DNA of 64,000 bases from Chitinimonas koreensis. GTDB taxonomy: Bacteria; Pseudomonadota; Gammaproteobacteria; Burkholderiales; Chitinimonadaceae. The notes under the pieces are model-generated. The model was not told the DNA's origin. It worked only from the letters and a program-made list of their open reading frames with translations, and searched no databases. The stretch is from NCBI RefSeq assembly GCF_014353015.1, contig NZ_CP060704.1, positions 4,737,001 to 4,801,000 of the forward strand, given 5' to 3'. Below, piece by piece: positions 7,583-16,300 of this stretch. Made by a program: the position numbers and the translations under genes. The stretch's first letter is position 1. Every line of letters begins with the position of its first letter.

Positions 7583-9466
7583 TCAGCTGCCGAGGTGCTT
7601 GGCGAAGAAGCGTTCCATCGCCTCGTAGGCGTCGAAGCGGTTCTCCTGGTTGGCGAAGCCGTGGCCCTCGTTCTCCTTGACGATGTACTCGACCTCGACG
7701 CCGCGCTTCTTCAGCGCATCGACGATCTGGTCGCTCTCGGCGATGTTCACGCGCGGATCCTTGGCACCCTGCAGCACCAACAGCGGCGCCTTGATCTTGT
7801 CGACGTGGAACACCGGCGAGGCCGCTTCCATCTGCGCCGTGTCCTTCTCCGGATTGCCGACCATCTCGTACATCATCTCGAGATAGGGCTTCCAGTACGG
7901 CGGGATGGTCTTCATGAAGGTGAACAGGTTGCTCACCCCGACGTAGTCGACGCCGCAGGCGTACAGCTCGGGCGAGAAGGTCAGGCCGGCCAGCGTGGCG
8001 TAGCCGCCGTAGCTGCCGCCGTAGATGCAGACGCGCTTGGCGTCGGCCACGCCATCCTTGACCAGTTGCTGCACGCCGTCGCTGACGTCGTCCTGCATGG
8101 TCTTGCCCCACTGCTTGAACGAAGCCTGCCAGAACTGCTTGCCGTAGCCGGTCGAGCCGCGGAAGTTCATCTGCAGCACCGCGTAGCCGCGGTTGGCGAG
8201 GAACTGCACCTCGGGGTTGAAGCCCCAGCTGTCGCGCGCCCACGGGCCGCCGTGCGGGTTGACGATCACCGGCAGGTTCTTGGCCTCCTTGCCGGCCGGC
8301 AGCGTCAGGTAGCCGTGGATGGTCAGACCGTCGCGGCTCTTGTATTCGATCGGCTTCATCGTCGCCATCTGCTGCTCGTTCAGCCAGGGCGAGACGTCGG
8401 CCAGCTTCTCCAGCTTGTCGGCCTTCGGGTCGTAGTAGTAGCGCGTGCCGCGGGTGCGGTCGTTCCAGGCCGCCACGATCCAGGCGTCCTCGTTGCGGTT
8501 GCCGGTCAGGTTCACCTCGTAGCCGGGCAGCTTGGCCTCGATCTTCTTCACCAGCGTTTCCATCTGCTTGTCGAAGAAGTGGCGCTCCGGCTTGCTGGTC
8601 TCGAAGGCGGCCAGCGTCAGCACCTTGCGCTTCTTCGAGTAGCGCAGGGTTTCGACGTCGACGTCGTCGCGCTGGTAGACCACCTTCAGTTCCTTGCCGC
8701 TGGCCGGGTCGAGCTCGACGATGGACTGCTTGTCGCGGCCGAGGTTGGAGGCCGCGTAGAGGCGCTTGTTGTCGAAGGTGAAGAACAGCGGCACCACCGA
8801 ATCCTTGAAGCTGGTGGTCAGCACCGCCTTGAACGGCGAGGCCTCGTCCTTGCGGAACAGCAGCGAGGTGGTCACGCCGTCGGTGGCGGTCGCCACCCGG
8901 ATGCGGCCGGCGTGGTCGGTCACCCAGCCGGTGATGTTGCCGGGGTTCTCGGCCACCAGCTTCATCTCGCCGGTCTTCACGTTGAGCCGGTAGGCATCGA
9001 AGATTTCGGGGTTGCGCTTGTTGAGGCCGACCAGCACGTCGGTCGGGTGGTCCTCGAGGTCGTCGATCAGCTCGACGCGCACCTTGTCGAACGGGGTCAG
9101 GTCGCGCGTGGCCTTGCCGTCGCGGTCGACCGCGAACAGGTGGAAGTTCTCGTCGCCGCCGTTGTCCTTGAGGAACAGCAGGTGGTCGTCGCCTTTCCAG
9201 AAGTACTGGCGGATGTCGCGGTCCTGCACCTCGGTCACCCGGCGGGCCTCGCCGCCGCGCGGCATCACGTGGATGTTGAGGCGGTTCTGGTAGCCCTGGG
9301 TGAAGGAGATGTACTTGCCGTTGGGCGAGAGCTGGAAATTGGTCTTGTCGGGATTCTTGAAGAAATCGCGCACCGGGATCTTGGGCACGGCGACGGCTTC
9401 GGCAAAGGCCGCGGCGGGAGCGGCGGCGAGCAGGCCGGCCATGCCGGCGACGAGGATACGTTTCAT
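7583..9466 (-). CDS. secreted prolyl oligopeptidase family (S9) peptidase
   Basis: A 627-residue protein with a signal peptide (about 1-23). A beta-propeller-like N-terminal domain is followed by a C-terminal alpha/beta-hydrolase domain (about 370-627). The catalytic triad is visible as Ser485 in GGSYGGYA, Asp570 in KDPRVN and His602 in GHGF. Such enzymes cleave oligopeptides, often releasing dipeptides in the periplasm. The start at 9466 opens the signal peptide; the frame extends to 9691 only through low-complexity repeat. A palindrome CATACTAGTTGGTATG lies 49 bases upstream of the start and is nearly identical to one before the TonB receptor gene at 52103-54733, suggesting shared regulation. 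Single-gene transcript ending at the 7537 terminator. Confidence 0.9.
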   Translation of the reverse strand: MKRILVAGMAGLLAAAPAAAFAEAVAVPKIPVRDFFKNPDKTNFQLSPNGKYISFTQGYQNRLNIHVMPRGGEARRVTEVQDRDIRQYFWKGDDHLLFLKDNGGDENFHLFAVDRDGKATRDLTPFDKVRVELIDDLEDHPTDVLVGLNKRNPEIFDAYRLNVKTGEMKLVAENPGNITGWVTDHAGRIRVATATDGVTTSLLFRKDEASPFKAVLTTSFKDSVVPLFFTFDNKRLYAASNLGRDKQSIVELDPASGKELKVVYQRDDVDVETLRYSKKRKVLTLAAFETSKPERHFFDKQMETLVKKIEAKLPGYEVNLTGNRNEDAWIVAAWNDRTRGTRYYYDPKADKLEKLADVSPWLNEQQMATMKPIEYKSRDGLTIHGYLTLPAGKEAKNLPVIVNPHGGPWARDSWGFNPEVQFLANRGYAVLQMNFRGSTGYGKQFWQASFKQWGKTMQDDVSDGVQQLVKDGVADAKRVCIYGGSYGGYATLAGLTFSPELYACGVDYVGVSNLFTFMKTIPPYWKPYLEMMYEMVGNPEKDTAQMEAASPVFHVDKIKAPLLVLQGAKDPRVNIAESDQIVDALKKRGVEVEYIVKENEGHGFANQENRFDAYEAMERFFAKHLGS

Positions 9467-9778
9467 GGAGCCTCCAGAGATGGTCACCGGATGGGGTGAT
9501 CGGGGGACTATAAACATACTAGTTGGTATGCTCAATTCCGGCGCGTAGCGCTGCGGCTTCGACGCGACAAAGATGTGAGGAGTAAGGCGTGAGGGGTGAG
9601 GTGTAACCCCATCCCCCTCCCAACCTCCCCCTTGAAGGGGAGGAGCAGGGTGCGCCAATTCGACTGGCAGTGATCGTCGAACGTGTCGCAATGCCGCTCC
9701 CTCCCCTTCAAGGGGAGGGCTGGGGTGGGGATGGGGTTACACCTCACGCCTAACCCCTCACCCCTCACACCTCACCCA
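9467..9778. other. intergenic region with a long imperfect inverted repeat
   Basis: Besides the operator at 9515, arms at about 9576-9642 and 9709-9769 pair imperfectly. They include GGTGTAACCCCATCCCC against GGGGATGGGGTTACACC and CCCCTTGAAGGGG against its own match. Nothing coding is supported. The region separates the 5' end of the peptidase gene from the 3' end of the LysR gene at 9779. Confidence 0.65.
9515..9530. promoter_or_regulatory. candidate repressor operator upstream of S9 peptidase gene
   Basis: CATACTAGTTGGTATG, an inverted repeat with CATAC/GTATG half-sites, lies 49-64 bases before the ATG of the peptidase gene and overlaps its likely promoter. The site at 54824-54839 matches 13 of 16 positions once reverse-complemented. 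Size and symmetry resemble TetR-family operators; the regulator is not encoded in this window. Confidence 0.6.
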
Positions 9779-10678
9779 TCAGCTCTTCCCCAGGCATTCC
9801 GCCAGCGAAGCCTCGATCTCCGCCCGCAGCCACCCGCGCAGCGCCTCGATCGCCGGCTCGTGCCGGCGCGCGCGCGGGCAGGCGAACCAGTAGCGGTAGT
9901 CGGTCTTGATCAGGAGATCGGGAAACGGCGTGACCAGCCGGCCGTGGCGCAGGTCGTCGGCGATCAACAGCGGGTCGGCGATCGCTACGCCCAGGCCCTG
10001 CCCGGCCACGTTGGCCGCCATGTCGCTCAGTTCGAAGCTCGGCCCCGAGGCGAGCGCCGGGTGGCTCACCCCGGCCAGCGCCAGCCAGGCGCGCCAGTCG
10101 GCGTGGTCGGGGCTCAGGTGGATCAGCGCCTCGCCGGCAAGGTCGGCCGGCGTGCGCAGCCGCGCCGCCAGCGCCGGCGCGCAGGCCGGTGTCAGCTCCT
10201 CGTTGAACAGCAGCTCGGTATGGCAATCGGCCGGCTCCTGCGTGCCGGCCACGATGGCGGCGTCGAAATCCTCGCGCTCGAAATGGATCTGGCTGAACGA
10301 GGCAGTGCTCATGCGCACCTCGATCTCCGGATGGCGCGCCTGGAAATCGGGCAGCCGCGGCAGGAACCAGCGCAGGGCCAGCGTCGGCGGAAGCTTGAAC
10401 TTGAGGTCGGTCGGCCGCTCGGCCAGCGCGTCGACCGCGCGGCGGATGCCGTCGAAGGCCTGCTCGACCGCCGGCAGCAGCCGCTGGCCGGCCACCGTCA
10501 GCTCGATGCCGCGTGCCTGCCGCACGAACAGCGCGGTGCCGAGGTGCTCCTCGAGCTGGCGCACCTGGCGGCTGACCGCGCTCTGGGTGACGAACAGCGT
10601 CTCGGCCGCGCGGCTCATATTGCGGGTGCGCGCCACCACGCTGAACACGTGCAGCGCATCGAGCGGGGGAAGGCGTTT
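9779..10678 (-). CDS. LysR family regulator, GcvA-like
   Basis: A 299-residue LysR protein of the GcvA/AmpR type. It shows the usual RLPPLDALHVF opening, a helix-turn-helix MSRAAETLFVTQSAVSRQVRQLEEHLG and VRQARGIELTVAG wing, then the effector domain with FELSDMAANVAGQGLGVAIADPLL. I prefer the GTG at 10678 because a GGAG site lies 9 bases before it; an in-frame ATG at 10711 has no such site. It diverges from the EamA/DMT transporter gene at 10800 and may control it. The intergenic region holds the direct repeat TGGCCA-CC-TGGCCA (about 10737-10750), a possible binding site. Effector unknown, perhaps an amino acid. Confidence 0.88.
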   Translation of the reverse strand, partial: KRLPPLDALHVFSVVARTRNMSRAAETLFVTQSAVSRQVRQLEEHLGTALFVRQARGIELTVAGQRLLPAVEQAFDGIRRAVDALAERPTDLKFKLPPTLALRWFLPRLPDFQARHPEIEVRMSTASFSQIHFEREDFDAAIVAGTQEPADCHTELLFNEELTPACAPALAARLRTPADLAGEALIHLSPDHADWRAWLALAGVSHPALASGPSFELSDMAANVAGQGLGVAIADPLLIADDLRHGRLVTPFPDLLIKTDYRYWFACPRARRHEPAIEALRGWLRAEIEASLAECLGKS

Positions 10679-10799
10679 CACGACGGCACTCCAGCCATGC
10701 TTTAAACGCATAGCTTACATGCCGAAAACTCGTTTGTGGCCACCTGGCCAGGCGCCTAGATTTGACGGCCGAAACCACTCGCCGCCGAGGACCCATGCC

Positions 10800-11711
10800 A
10801 TGAACGCAATGCTGCTGCGCCTGCCGCCGAACGCCCGCGGCGTGCTGTGGGTCGTGCTCGGCATGTCGCTGTTCACGCTGGTCAACGCGCTGTTCAAGCA
10901 GCTCGGCGAGGGCCTGCCGCTGGCCAGCGTGATGTTCCTGCGCGCGCTGGCCATCCTGGCGCTGATCGCGCCGTTCGCGCTGCGCCGCCGCGGCGCCGCG
11001 ATCCGCACCCGCAAGCCGGGCCTGCACCTGGGCCGCATGCTGTTCACCAGCATCTCGGCCGGCTGCGCGCTGTACGCGCTGACCCGGCTGTCGCTCGGCG
11101 AGGTCACCGTCTACGCGCTGACCACCTCGATCTGGATGATCCCGCTCGGCCTGCTCTTCCTCGGCGAGTCGGTAAGGCCCTTGCGCTGGCTCGGCGTGGC
11201 GATCGGCTTCGCCGGCGTCTGGCTGGTGGCGCGGCCCGAGCTCGGCGGCTGGAGCTGGGCGCTGGCGGCGGCGCTGGCCGGCGCGCTGGCCGACGGCGGC
11301 CTCGGCGTGCTGCTCAAGCGCGGCGCCGGCAGCGAGACGGCGCTGGCGATCCTGTGGTGGACCTACCTGGGCCAGCTGCTGGTGTTCGGCGGCCTGGCCG
11401 GCTTCGCACCGCCGGCGCTCGCCCTGGCGCAGGTCCTCGGCGTGCTGCTGATGGCCGCCGCCAGCATCGCCTGCATGCTGTGCTTCGTGCGCGGCTACCG
11501 CGTCGCCGAGGCTTCGCTGGCCGAGACCGGCTGCTTCAGCGGCCTGCTGGTCGGGCCGCTGCTGGGCTGGACGATGTTCGGCGAGACGCTGGACGCCCAT
11601 TTCTGGCTCGGCGCGGCGCTGCTGACCGGCGGCATCCTGGTCGCCCTGTTCGAACCCGATCCGCGCAAGCTGTGGCGCCGCGCGCCCAGGCCGCTGGCCT
11701 GCGAGGGCTGA
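10800..11711 (+). CDS. DMT superfamily (EamA) transporter
   Basis: A 303-residue inner-membrane protein with about ten hydrophobic helices arranged as two EamA repeats (about residues 15-140 and 160-290). Typical features are the Gly/Leu-rich first helix (WVVLGMSLFTLVNALFK), the FLRALAILALI motif, and the FLGESVRPLRWLGV junction at the end of the first repeat. EamA proteins export amino acids or related metabolites. The substrate here is unknown. The ATG at 10800 follows a GAGG site; an extension back to 9906 is a shadow through the LysR gene. It faces the divergent GcvA-like LysR gene, a common regulator-exporter pairing. Confidence 0.85.
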   Translation: MNAMLLRLPPNARGVLWVVLGMSLFTLVNALFKQLGEGLPLASVMFLRALAILALIAPFALRRRGAAIRTRKPGLHLGRMLFTSISAGCALYALTRLSLGEVTVYALTTSIWMIPLGLLFLGESVRPLRWLGVAIGFAGVWLVARPELGGWSWALAAALAGALADGGLGVLLKRGAGSETALAILWWTYLGQLLVFGGLAGFAPPALALAQVLGVLLMAAASIACMLCFVRGYRVAEASLAETGCFSGLLVGPLLGWTMFGETLDAHFWLGAALLTGGILVALFEPDPRKLWRRAPRPLACEG

Positions 11712-11787
11712 CTTCCGCCCGGCCCGCGCAGCACGGATCGAATCGCCCCTTTACTCCTCGACGGATGCAGCAACACCCGTCGCATTC

Positions 11788-11815
11788 GGGCCGGCACTTG
11801 CCGGCCCTCTTCTTT
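11788..11815 (+). terminator. Rho-independent terminator after DMT gene
   Basis: Stem GGGCCGGC-ACTT-GCCGGCCC followed by TCTTCTTT, 76 bases after the stop at 11711, on the same strand as the transporter gene. Confidence 0.7.
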
Positions 11816-11830
11816 GGCCGGCCGGAGCTT

Positions 11831-11861
11831 CCGTAGGTCGGGCTTTACGCCCGACCTACGG
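11831..11861. repeat. perfect palindrome, family F copy 3
   Basis: CCGTAGGTCGGGC and its exact reverse complement flank TTTAC. It lies between convergent genes and just before a family E element, the same pairing as at 2292/2373 in the opposite order. Confidence 0.85.
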
Positions 11862-11883
11862 ATGAACCGGGGCTGGGATCACC

Positions 11884-11967
11884 GCAGGAGCGGCTTCAGC
11901 CGCGAATGGCCGGGCAAGCGCGATGGCCATGCGCGGCCGAAGCCCAAGACGGGCCGGCCGCTCCTGC
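11884..11967. repeat. REP-like inverted repeat, family E copy 2
   Basis: The left arm GCAGGAGCGGCTTCAGCCGC is intact and the right arm (GCGCGGCCGAAGCCC...GGCCGCTCCTGC) carries an insertion. It lies 33 bases past the 3' end of glgX, between convergent genes. Confidence 0.75.
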
Positions 11968-12000
11968 GCGATCCGGCCAAGGATCTCGCCTGACCGCGCC

Positions 12001-14088
12001 CTACCAGGTCACCCGCCCGCCGCTGTCGTGCACCAGCAGCCATACCGCGTTGGCCGCCACCTCGATCTGGTGCTGGTACAGCGCCTCGCCGGCATCGGGA
12101 TCGGCGGTGTCGAGCACCCGCAGCCAGCGGCCCGGCCGCAGCGTGAACAGCACCGGGCCGGCCTCGGCGTTGATCAGCAGCAGGCAGCGCTTGCGCACGC
12201 CCTCGGGCCCGAGCTCGACCGACAGGCTGAAGGTGGCATGGCCGTCCCACTCGCCCGGCGTCATCGGCCGGCCCTCGGCATTGCGCCAGTCGACGTCGCG
12301 CCGCTCGTAGCCGCCGTGCGCCACCGCGCTGAACCAGTCGGCGTGGCGCAGCGCCGGGTAGTGGCGCCGCAGCGCGATCAGCCGGGCGACGAACTCGGCG
12401 TGGCGCATGTCGGCCGTGCTCCAGTCGATCCAGCTGATCCGGTTGTCCTGGCAATAGGCATTGTTGTTGCCGAACTGGCTGTGGCCGAGCTCGTCGCCGG
12501 CCAGCAGCATCGGCGTGCCCTGGCTGAACAGCAGCGTGGCCAGCAGCGCGCGCTGCATCGAGCCACGGATCGCATTCACGCCCGGGTCGTCGGTCGGCCC
12601 CTCGGCGCCGCAGTTCCAGCTGTGGTTGTTGCCGTGGCCGTCGCGGTTGTCCTCGCCGTTGGCCTCGTTGTGCTTGTGGCTGTAGCTGACCAGGTCGCGC
12701 AGCGTGAAGCCGTCGTGCGCGGTCAGGAAATTGATGCTGGTCGCCGGCCGCCGGCCGCGCCGCTCGAACAGGTCGCTCGAGGCGGTGAGCCGGCGCGCGT
12801 ACTCGCCGCGGCTCGGGCCGTGGTGCAGCCAGAAGCTGCGCATGGTGTCGCGGTAACGGTCGTTCCACTCGGCCCAGCCGGGCGGGAAGCCGCCGACCCG
12901 GTAGCCGTCGAAGCCGACGTCCCACGGCTCGGCGATCAGCTTGAGCCGGCCCAGCAGCGGATCGGCCTGCACCGCGGCGAAGAAGGCCGACCAGGCCTCG
13001 AAGCTGCCGTCGGCGCCGCGCGCCAGGATGGTGGCGAGGTCGAAGCGGAAACCGTCGACATGGCATTCGCCGGCCCAGAAGCGCATCGCGTCGAGCACCA
13101 GTTGCAGGCAGCGCGGCTGCGCCAGGTTCAGCGTGTTGCCGGTGCCGGTCCAGTTCTCGCAATGGCCGTTCGGCGTCAGCCGGTAATAGGCGTGATTGTC
13201 GAGCCCCCGCAGATTGAGGGTGGGGCCGCCGATGCCGCCCTCGGCGGTGTGGTTGAACACGACGTCGAGCACCACCTCCAGGCCGGCGTGGTGCAACGTG
13301 CGCACCATCTCCTGGAATTCGTGGATCGGGTCGCCGCTGGCGGCGTAGCGCGGCTCGACCGCCATCAGCGCCAGCGGGTTGTAGCCCCAGTAGTTGCGCA
13401 GTCCGCGCGACAGCAGGTGGCCCTCGTCGCCGATCGCCGCCACCGGCAGCAGCTCGACGGTGGTCACGCCCAGCCACTTGAGCCAGTCGACGCTGGCCGG
13501 GTGGGCCAGGCCGGCATAGGTGCCGCGCAGCTCGGCCGGCACGTCCGGGTTGAGCTGGCTGAAGCCCTTGACGTGCAATTCATAGATCACCGTGTCGGCC
13601 CAGGGCACCGCCGGCCGGCGGTCGCCGCGCCAGTCGGTCTCGCCGTAGCCGCCGGTACCGGCCGCGTAGACCACCGACTTGACCGCCACCGGCCCGCTGT
13701 CGCGCGGGTCGGCCCGGCTCGGGTCGCCCGGCAGGTGGTCGCACAGCACCGCCTCGCCGCCGTAGTCGCCGTGCAGCATGCGCGCGTACGGGTCGCCCAG
13801 CAGCTTGGCCGGGTTGTAGCGGTAGCCGCGCTCGGGCGCCCACAGGCCGTGGGCGCGGAAGCCGTAGATCAGCCCCGGCTCGGCGCCCGGCAGGTAGCCG
13901 TGCCAGACGCCGGCGTGGTTGCCCGGCAGCGGCAGCCGCGCCAGCTCGCGCTGGCCGCTGGCGTCGAAGATGCACAGGTCGACGCGGTCGGCATTGAGCG
14001 CGGCGACCGCGAAATTGACGCCTTCGCCGTCCCAGTGGCTGCCGAGCCGGAACGGATCGCCAGGGACCAGGCCTAGCGCGAGCGCCAT
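12001..14088 (-). CDS. glgX: glycogen debranching enzyme GlgX
   Basis: A 695-residue enzyme that hydrolyses alpha-1,6 branches of phosphorylase-limited glycogen in the cytoplasm. An N-terminal CBM48-like domain (about 10-110) precedes a GH13 barrel. Catalytic segments are DGFRFDLATIL (nucleophile Asp), LIAEPWDVG (acid/base Glu) and TAHDGFTLRDL (transition-state Asp), and the GlgX-typical ANGEDNRDGHGNNHSWNCG loop is present. Length fits the family. The start at 14088 (MALALG) has a GGGAG site 8 bases upstream. It follows glgB by 43 bases on the same strand, so the two form a glgB-glgX operon that builds and trims glycogen branches. Confidence 0.95.
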   Translation of the reverse strand: MALALGLVPGDPFRLGSHWDGEGVNFAVAALNADRVDLCIFDASGQRELARLPLPGNHAGVWHGYLPGAEPGLIYGFRAHGLWAPERGYRYNPAKLLGDPYARMLHGDYGGEAVLCDHLPGDPSRADPRDSGPVAVKSVVYAAGTGGYGETDWRGDRRPAVPWADTVIYELHVKGFSQLNPDVPAELRGTYAGLAHPASVDWLKWLGVTTVELLPVAAIGDEGHLLSRGLRNYWGYNPLALMAVEPRYAASGDPIHEFQEMVRTLHHAGLEVVLDVVFNHTAEGGIGGPTLNLRGLDNHAYYRLTPNGHCENWTGTGNTLNLAQPRCLQLVLDAMRFWAGECHVDGFRFDLATILARGADGSFEAWSAFFAAVQADPLLGRLKLIAEPWDVGFDGYRVGGFPPGWAEWNDRYRDTMRSFWLHHGPSRGEYARRLTASSDLFERRGRRPATSINFLTAHDGFTLRDLVSYSHKHNEANGEDNRDGHGNNHSWNCGAEGPTDDPGVNAIRGSMQRALLATLLFSQGTPMLLAGDELGHSQFGNNNAYCQDNRISWIDWSTADMRHAEFVARLIALRRHYPALRHADWFSAVAHGGYERRDVDWRNAEGRPMTPGEWDGHATFSLSVELGPEGVRKRCLLLINAEAGPVLFTLRPGRWLRVLDTADPDAGEALYQHQIEVAANAVWLLVHDSGGRVTW

Positions 14089-14131
14089 GGCGCACTCCCT
14101 TCGCATGAATTCATGAGCACCGCAGCCGCCA

Positions 14132-16300
14132 TCAATCGCCCACCCAGACGAACCATTGCGTCGCCAGCGGCGCCAGCGTCAGCTGCAGCGAATGGGCCTG
14201 GCCGTGCCAGGGGATCGGCTGGCTGGCGGCGTCGCCGTTGCCGACGTTGCCGCCGCCGTAATGCAGCGAATCGGTGTTCAGCGCCTCGTGCCAGCAGCCG
14301 GCCCGCGGCACGCCGAGCCGGTAGCCATGGCGTGTCACCGGCGTGAAGTTGCTGACCGCCAGCAGGTGGCCGCCGCGGCCGTCGTGGCGCAGCCAGGCCA
14401 GTACCGACTGCTCGGCGTCGTCGCCGCAGACCCACTCGAAGCCGGCCGCCGCGCAATCGAGCGCATGCAGCGCCGTCTGCTCGCGGTAGAGCCGGTTGAG
14501 GTCGCGCACCAGCGCCTGCACGCCGGCATGGCGCGCCTCGCCGAGCAGATGCCAGTCGAGGCTGGCGTCGTGGTTCCACTCGCGCTGCTGGGCGAATTCG
14601 CCGCCCATGAACAGCAGTTTCTTGCCCGGATGGGCCCACATATAGCCGTAGTAGGCGCGCAGGTTGGCGAAACGCTGCCAGTCGTCGCCCGGCATGCGCG
14701 CCAGCAGCGAGCCCTTGCCGTGCACCACCTCGTCGTGCGACAGCGGCAGCACGTAGTTCTCGGAAAACGCGTAGGACAGCCCGAAGGTCAGCTCGCCGTG
14801 GTGATGGCCGCGGTGGATCGGATCGCGCCGCATGTATTGCAGCGTGTCGTGCATCCAGCCCATGTTCCACTTGTAGTGGAAGCCGAGGCCGCCGTGCTCG
14901 GGCGGGCGCGACACGCCGGGGAAGGCGGTCGATTCCTCGGCCAGCGTGATGCGGCCCGGCGCCTCGACGCCGACCCAGTGGTTGGTACGCTGCAGGAAGG
15001 AAATCGCCTCGAGGTTCTCGCGGCCGCCATGGACGTTCGGCACCCACTCGCCGGCCGGCCGGCTGTAGTCGCGGTAGAGCATCGAGGCCACCGCGTCGAC
15101 GCGCAGGCCGTCGATGCCGTAGCGCTCGAGCCAGAACAGCGCGTTGGCGGCCAGGAAATTGGCCACCTCGCGCCGGCCCCAGTTATAGATCAGCGTGTTC
15201 CAGTCGCGGTGGAAGCCCTCGCGCGGATCGGCGTGCTCGTATAGGTGGGTGCCGTCGAAGCGGCCCAGGCCATGGGCATCCTCGGGGAAGTGGCCGGGCA
15301 CCCAGTCGAGGATCACGCCGAGCCCGGCCGCGTGCGCGGCGTCGACGAAATCGCGGAAATCCTGCGGCGTGCCGAAGCGCGAGGTCGGCGCATACAGCCC
15401 GGTCGGCTGGTAGCCCCAGGAGCCGTCGAACGGATGCTCGCTGACCGGCAGCAGTTCGAGATGGGTGAAGCCGAGGTCGAGCGCATACGGGATCAGCGTC
15501 TCGGCCAGCTCGCGCCAGGATAGCCAGCCGTTGCCGTCCTCCGGCTTGCGCCGCCAGGAACCGGGATGCACCTCGTAGATGCTGACCGGCCGGTCGAGCC
15601 CGGCCGCCGGACCGGGCCGCGGCGGCGCCGGCAGCGCGGCGACGCGCGAGGCGGTGGCCGGCCGCAGCTCGGCGGCGAAAGCCAGCGGATCGGCCTTGTG
15701 CAGCGTGCGGCCGTCCCAGTCGAGCACCGCGTACTTGTAGCGCGCGCCGTCCTCCAGGCCGGGCAGGAACAGCTCCCACACGCCGCATTCGCGCCGCAGC
15801 CGCATCGGGTGGGCGGTCTCGTTCCAGTAATTGAAGTCGCCGACCACCGACACGCGCTTGGCGTTCGGCGCCCAGACGGCGAAACGGATGCCTTCGACGC
15901 CGTCATGGCTGACCGCCTGCGCGCCGAGCGACTGCCACAGCCGGCGGTGGCTGCCTTCGCCGATCAGCCACAGCTCGTCGGCCTGCAACAGCGGCGGAAA
16001 GCGGTAAGGATCGTCGAGATCGAGCTGAGCGGCCTGCCAGGCCACGCGCAGCCGGTAGCGGAACGGTTCGGGCTGCGGCGGCAGCAGGCCGCCGAACAGT
16101 CCACGCTCGTCGAGCGCATCGAGCACCCCGAGCGTCGCGCCGGCCAGGTCGATCACCTCGACCCGGCCCGCCTCCGGCAGCCAGGCCCGCACCACCAGGC
16201 CCGCCTCGACGCAATGCGGGCCGAGCACCGCGAAAGGATCGGCGTGTTCGCCGCGGCAGATCGCCTCCATCACCCAATGGTCGAGCGTTGCGCCCGTCAT
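14132..16300 (-). CDS. glgB: 1,4-alpha-glucan branching enzyme GlgB
   Basis: A 722-residue GH13 enzyme that cuts alpha-1,4 chains and rejoins them through alpha-1,6 bonds. It has an N1 domain (about 15-105), a CBM48 (about 115-215 with GIRFAVWAPNAKRVSVVGDFN), and a catalytic barrel with DGLRVDAVASMLYRDYS (nucleophile Asp), TLAEESTAFPGV (acid/base Glu) and LPLSHDEVVHGKGSL. The C-terminal beta domain ends ATQWFVWVGD. Length and motifs are complete. The ATG at 16300 (MTGATLDHW) follows a GGGAG site. First gene of the glgB-glgX operon; no glgA, glgC or glgP is present in this window. Confidence 0.95.
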   Translation of the reverse strand: MTGATLDHWVMEAICRGEHADPFAVLGPHCVEAGLVVRAWLPEAGRVEVIDLAGATLGVLDALDERGLFGGLLPPQPEPFRYRLRVAWQAAQLDLDDPYRFPPLLQADELWLIGEGSHRRLWQSLGAQAVSHDGVEGIRFAVWAPNAKRVSVVGDFNYWNETAHPMRLRRECGVWELFLPGLEDGARYKYAVLDWDGRTLHKADPLAFAAELRPATASRVAALPAPPRPGPAAGLDRPVSIYEVHPGSWRRKPEDGNGWLSWRELAETLIPYALDLGFTHLELLPVSEHPFDGSWGYQPTGLYAPTSRFGTPQDFRDFVDAAHAAGLGVILDWVPGHFPEDAHGLGRFDGTHLYEHADPREGFHRDWNTLIYNWGRREVANFLAANALFWLERYGIDGLRVDAVASMLYRDYSRPAGEWVPNVHGGRENLEAISFLQRTNHWVGVEAPGRITLAEESTAFPGVSRPPEHGGLGFHYKWNMGWMHDTLQYMRRDPIHRGHHHGELTFGLSYAFSENYVLPLSHDEVVHGKGSLLARMPGDDWQRFANLRAYYGYMWAHPGKKLLFMGGEFAQQREWNHDASLDWHLLGEARHAGVQALVRDLNRLYREQTALHALDCAAAGFEWVCGDDAEQSVLAWLRHDGRGGHLLAVSNFTPVTRHGYRLGVPRAGCWHEALNTDSLHYGGGNVGNGDAASQPIPWHGQAHSLQLTLAPLATQWFVWVGD

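Noticed and set aside
7547..9499. 650-codon open frame opposite the S9 peptidase gene
   Set aside because: Shadow frame; the peptidase triad is on the minus strand.
9906..10799. Long N-terminal extension of the DMT transporter frame
   Set aside because: The extension runs antisense through the LysR gene; the ATG at 10800 has a ribosome site and opens the first helix.
11923..14076. 717-codon open frame opposite glgX
   Set aside because: Shadow frame; glgX on the minus strand has all GH13 motifs.
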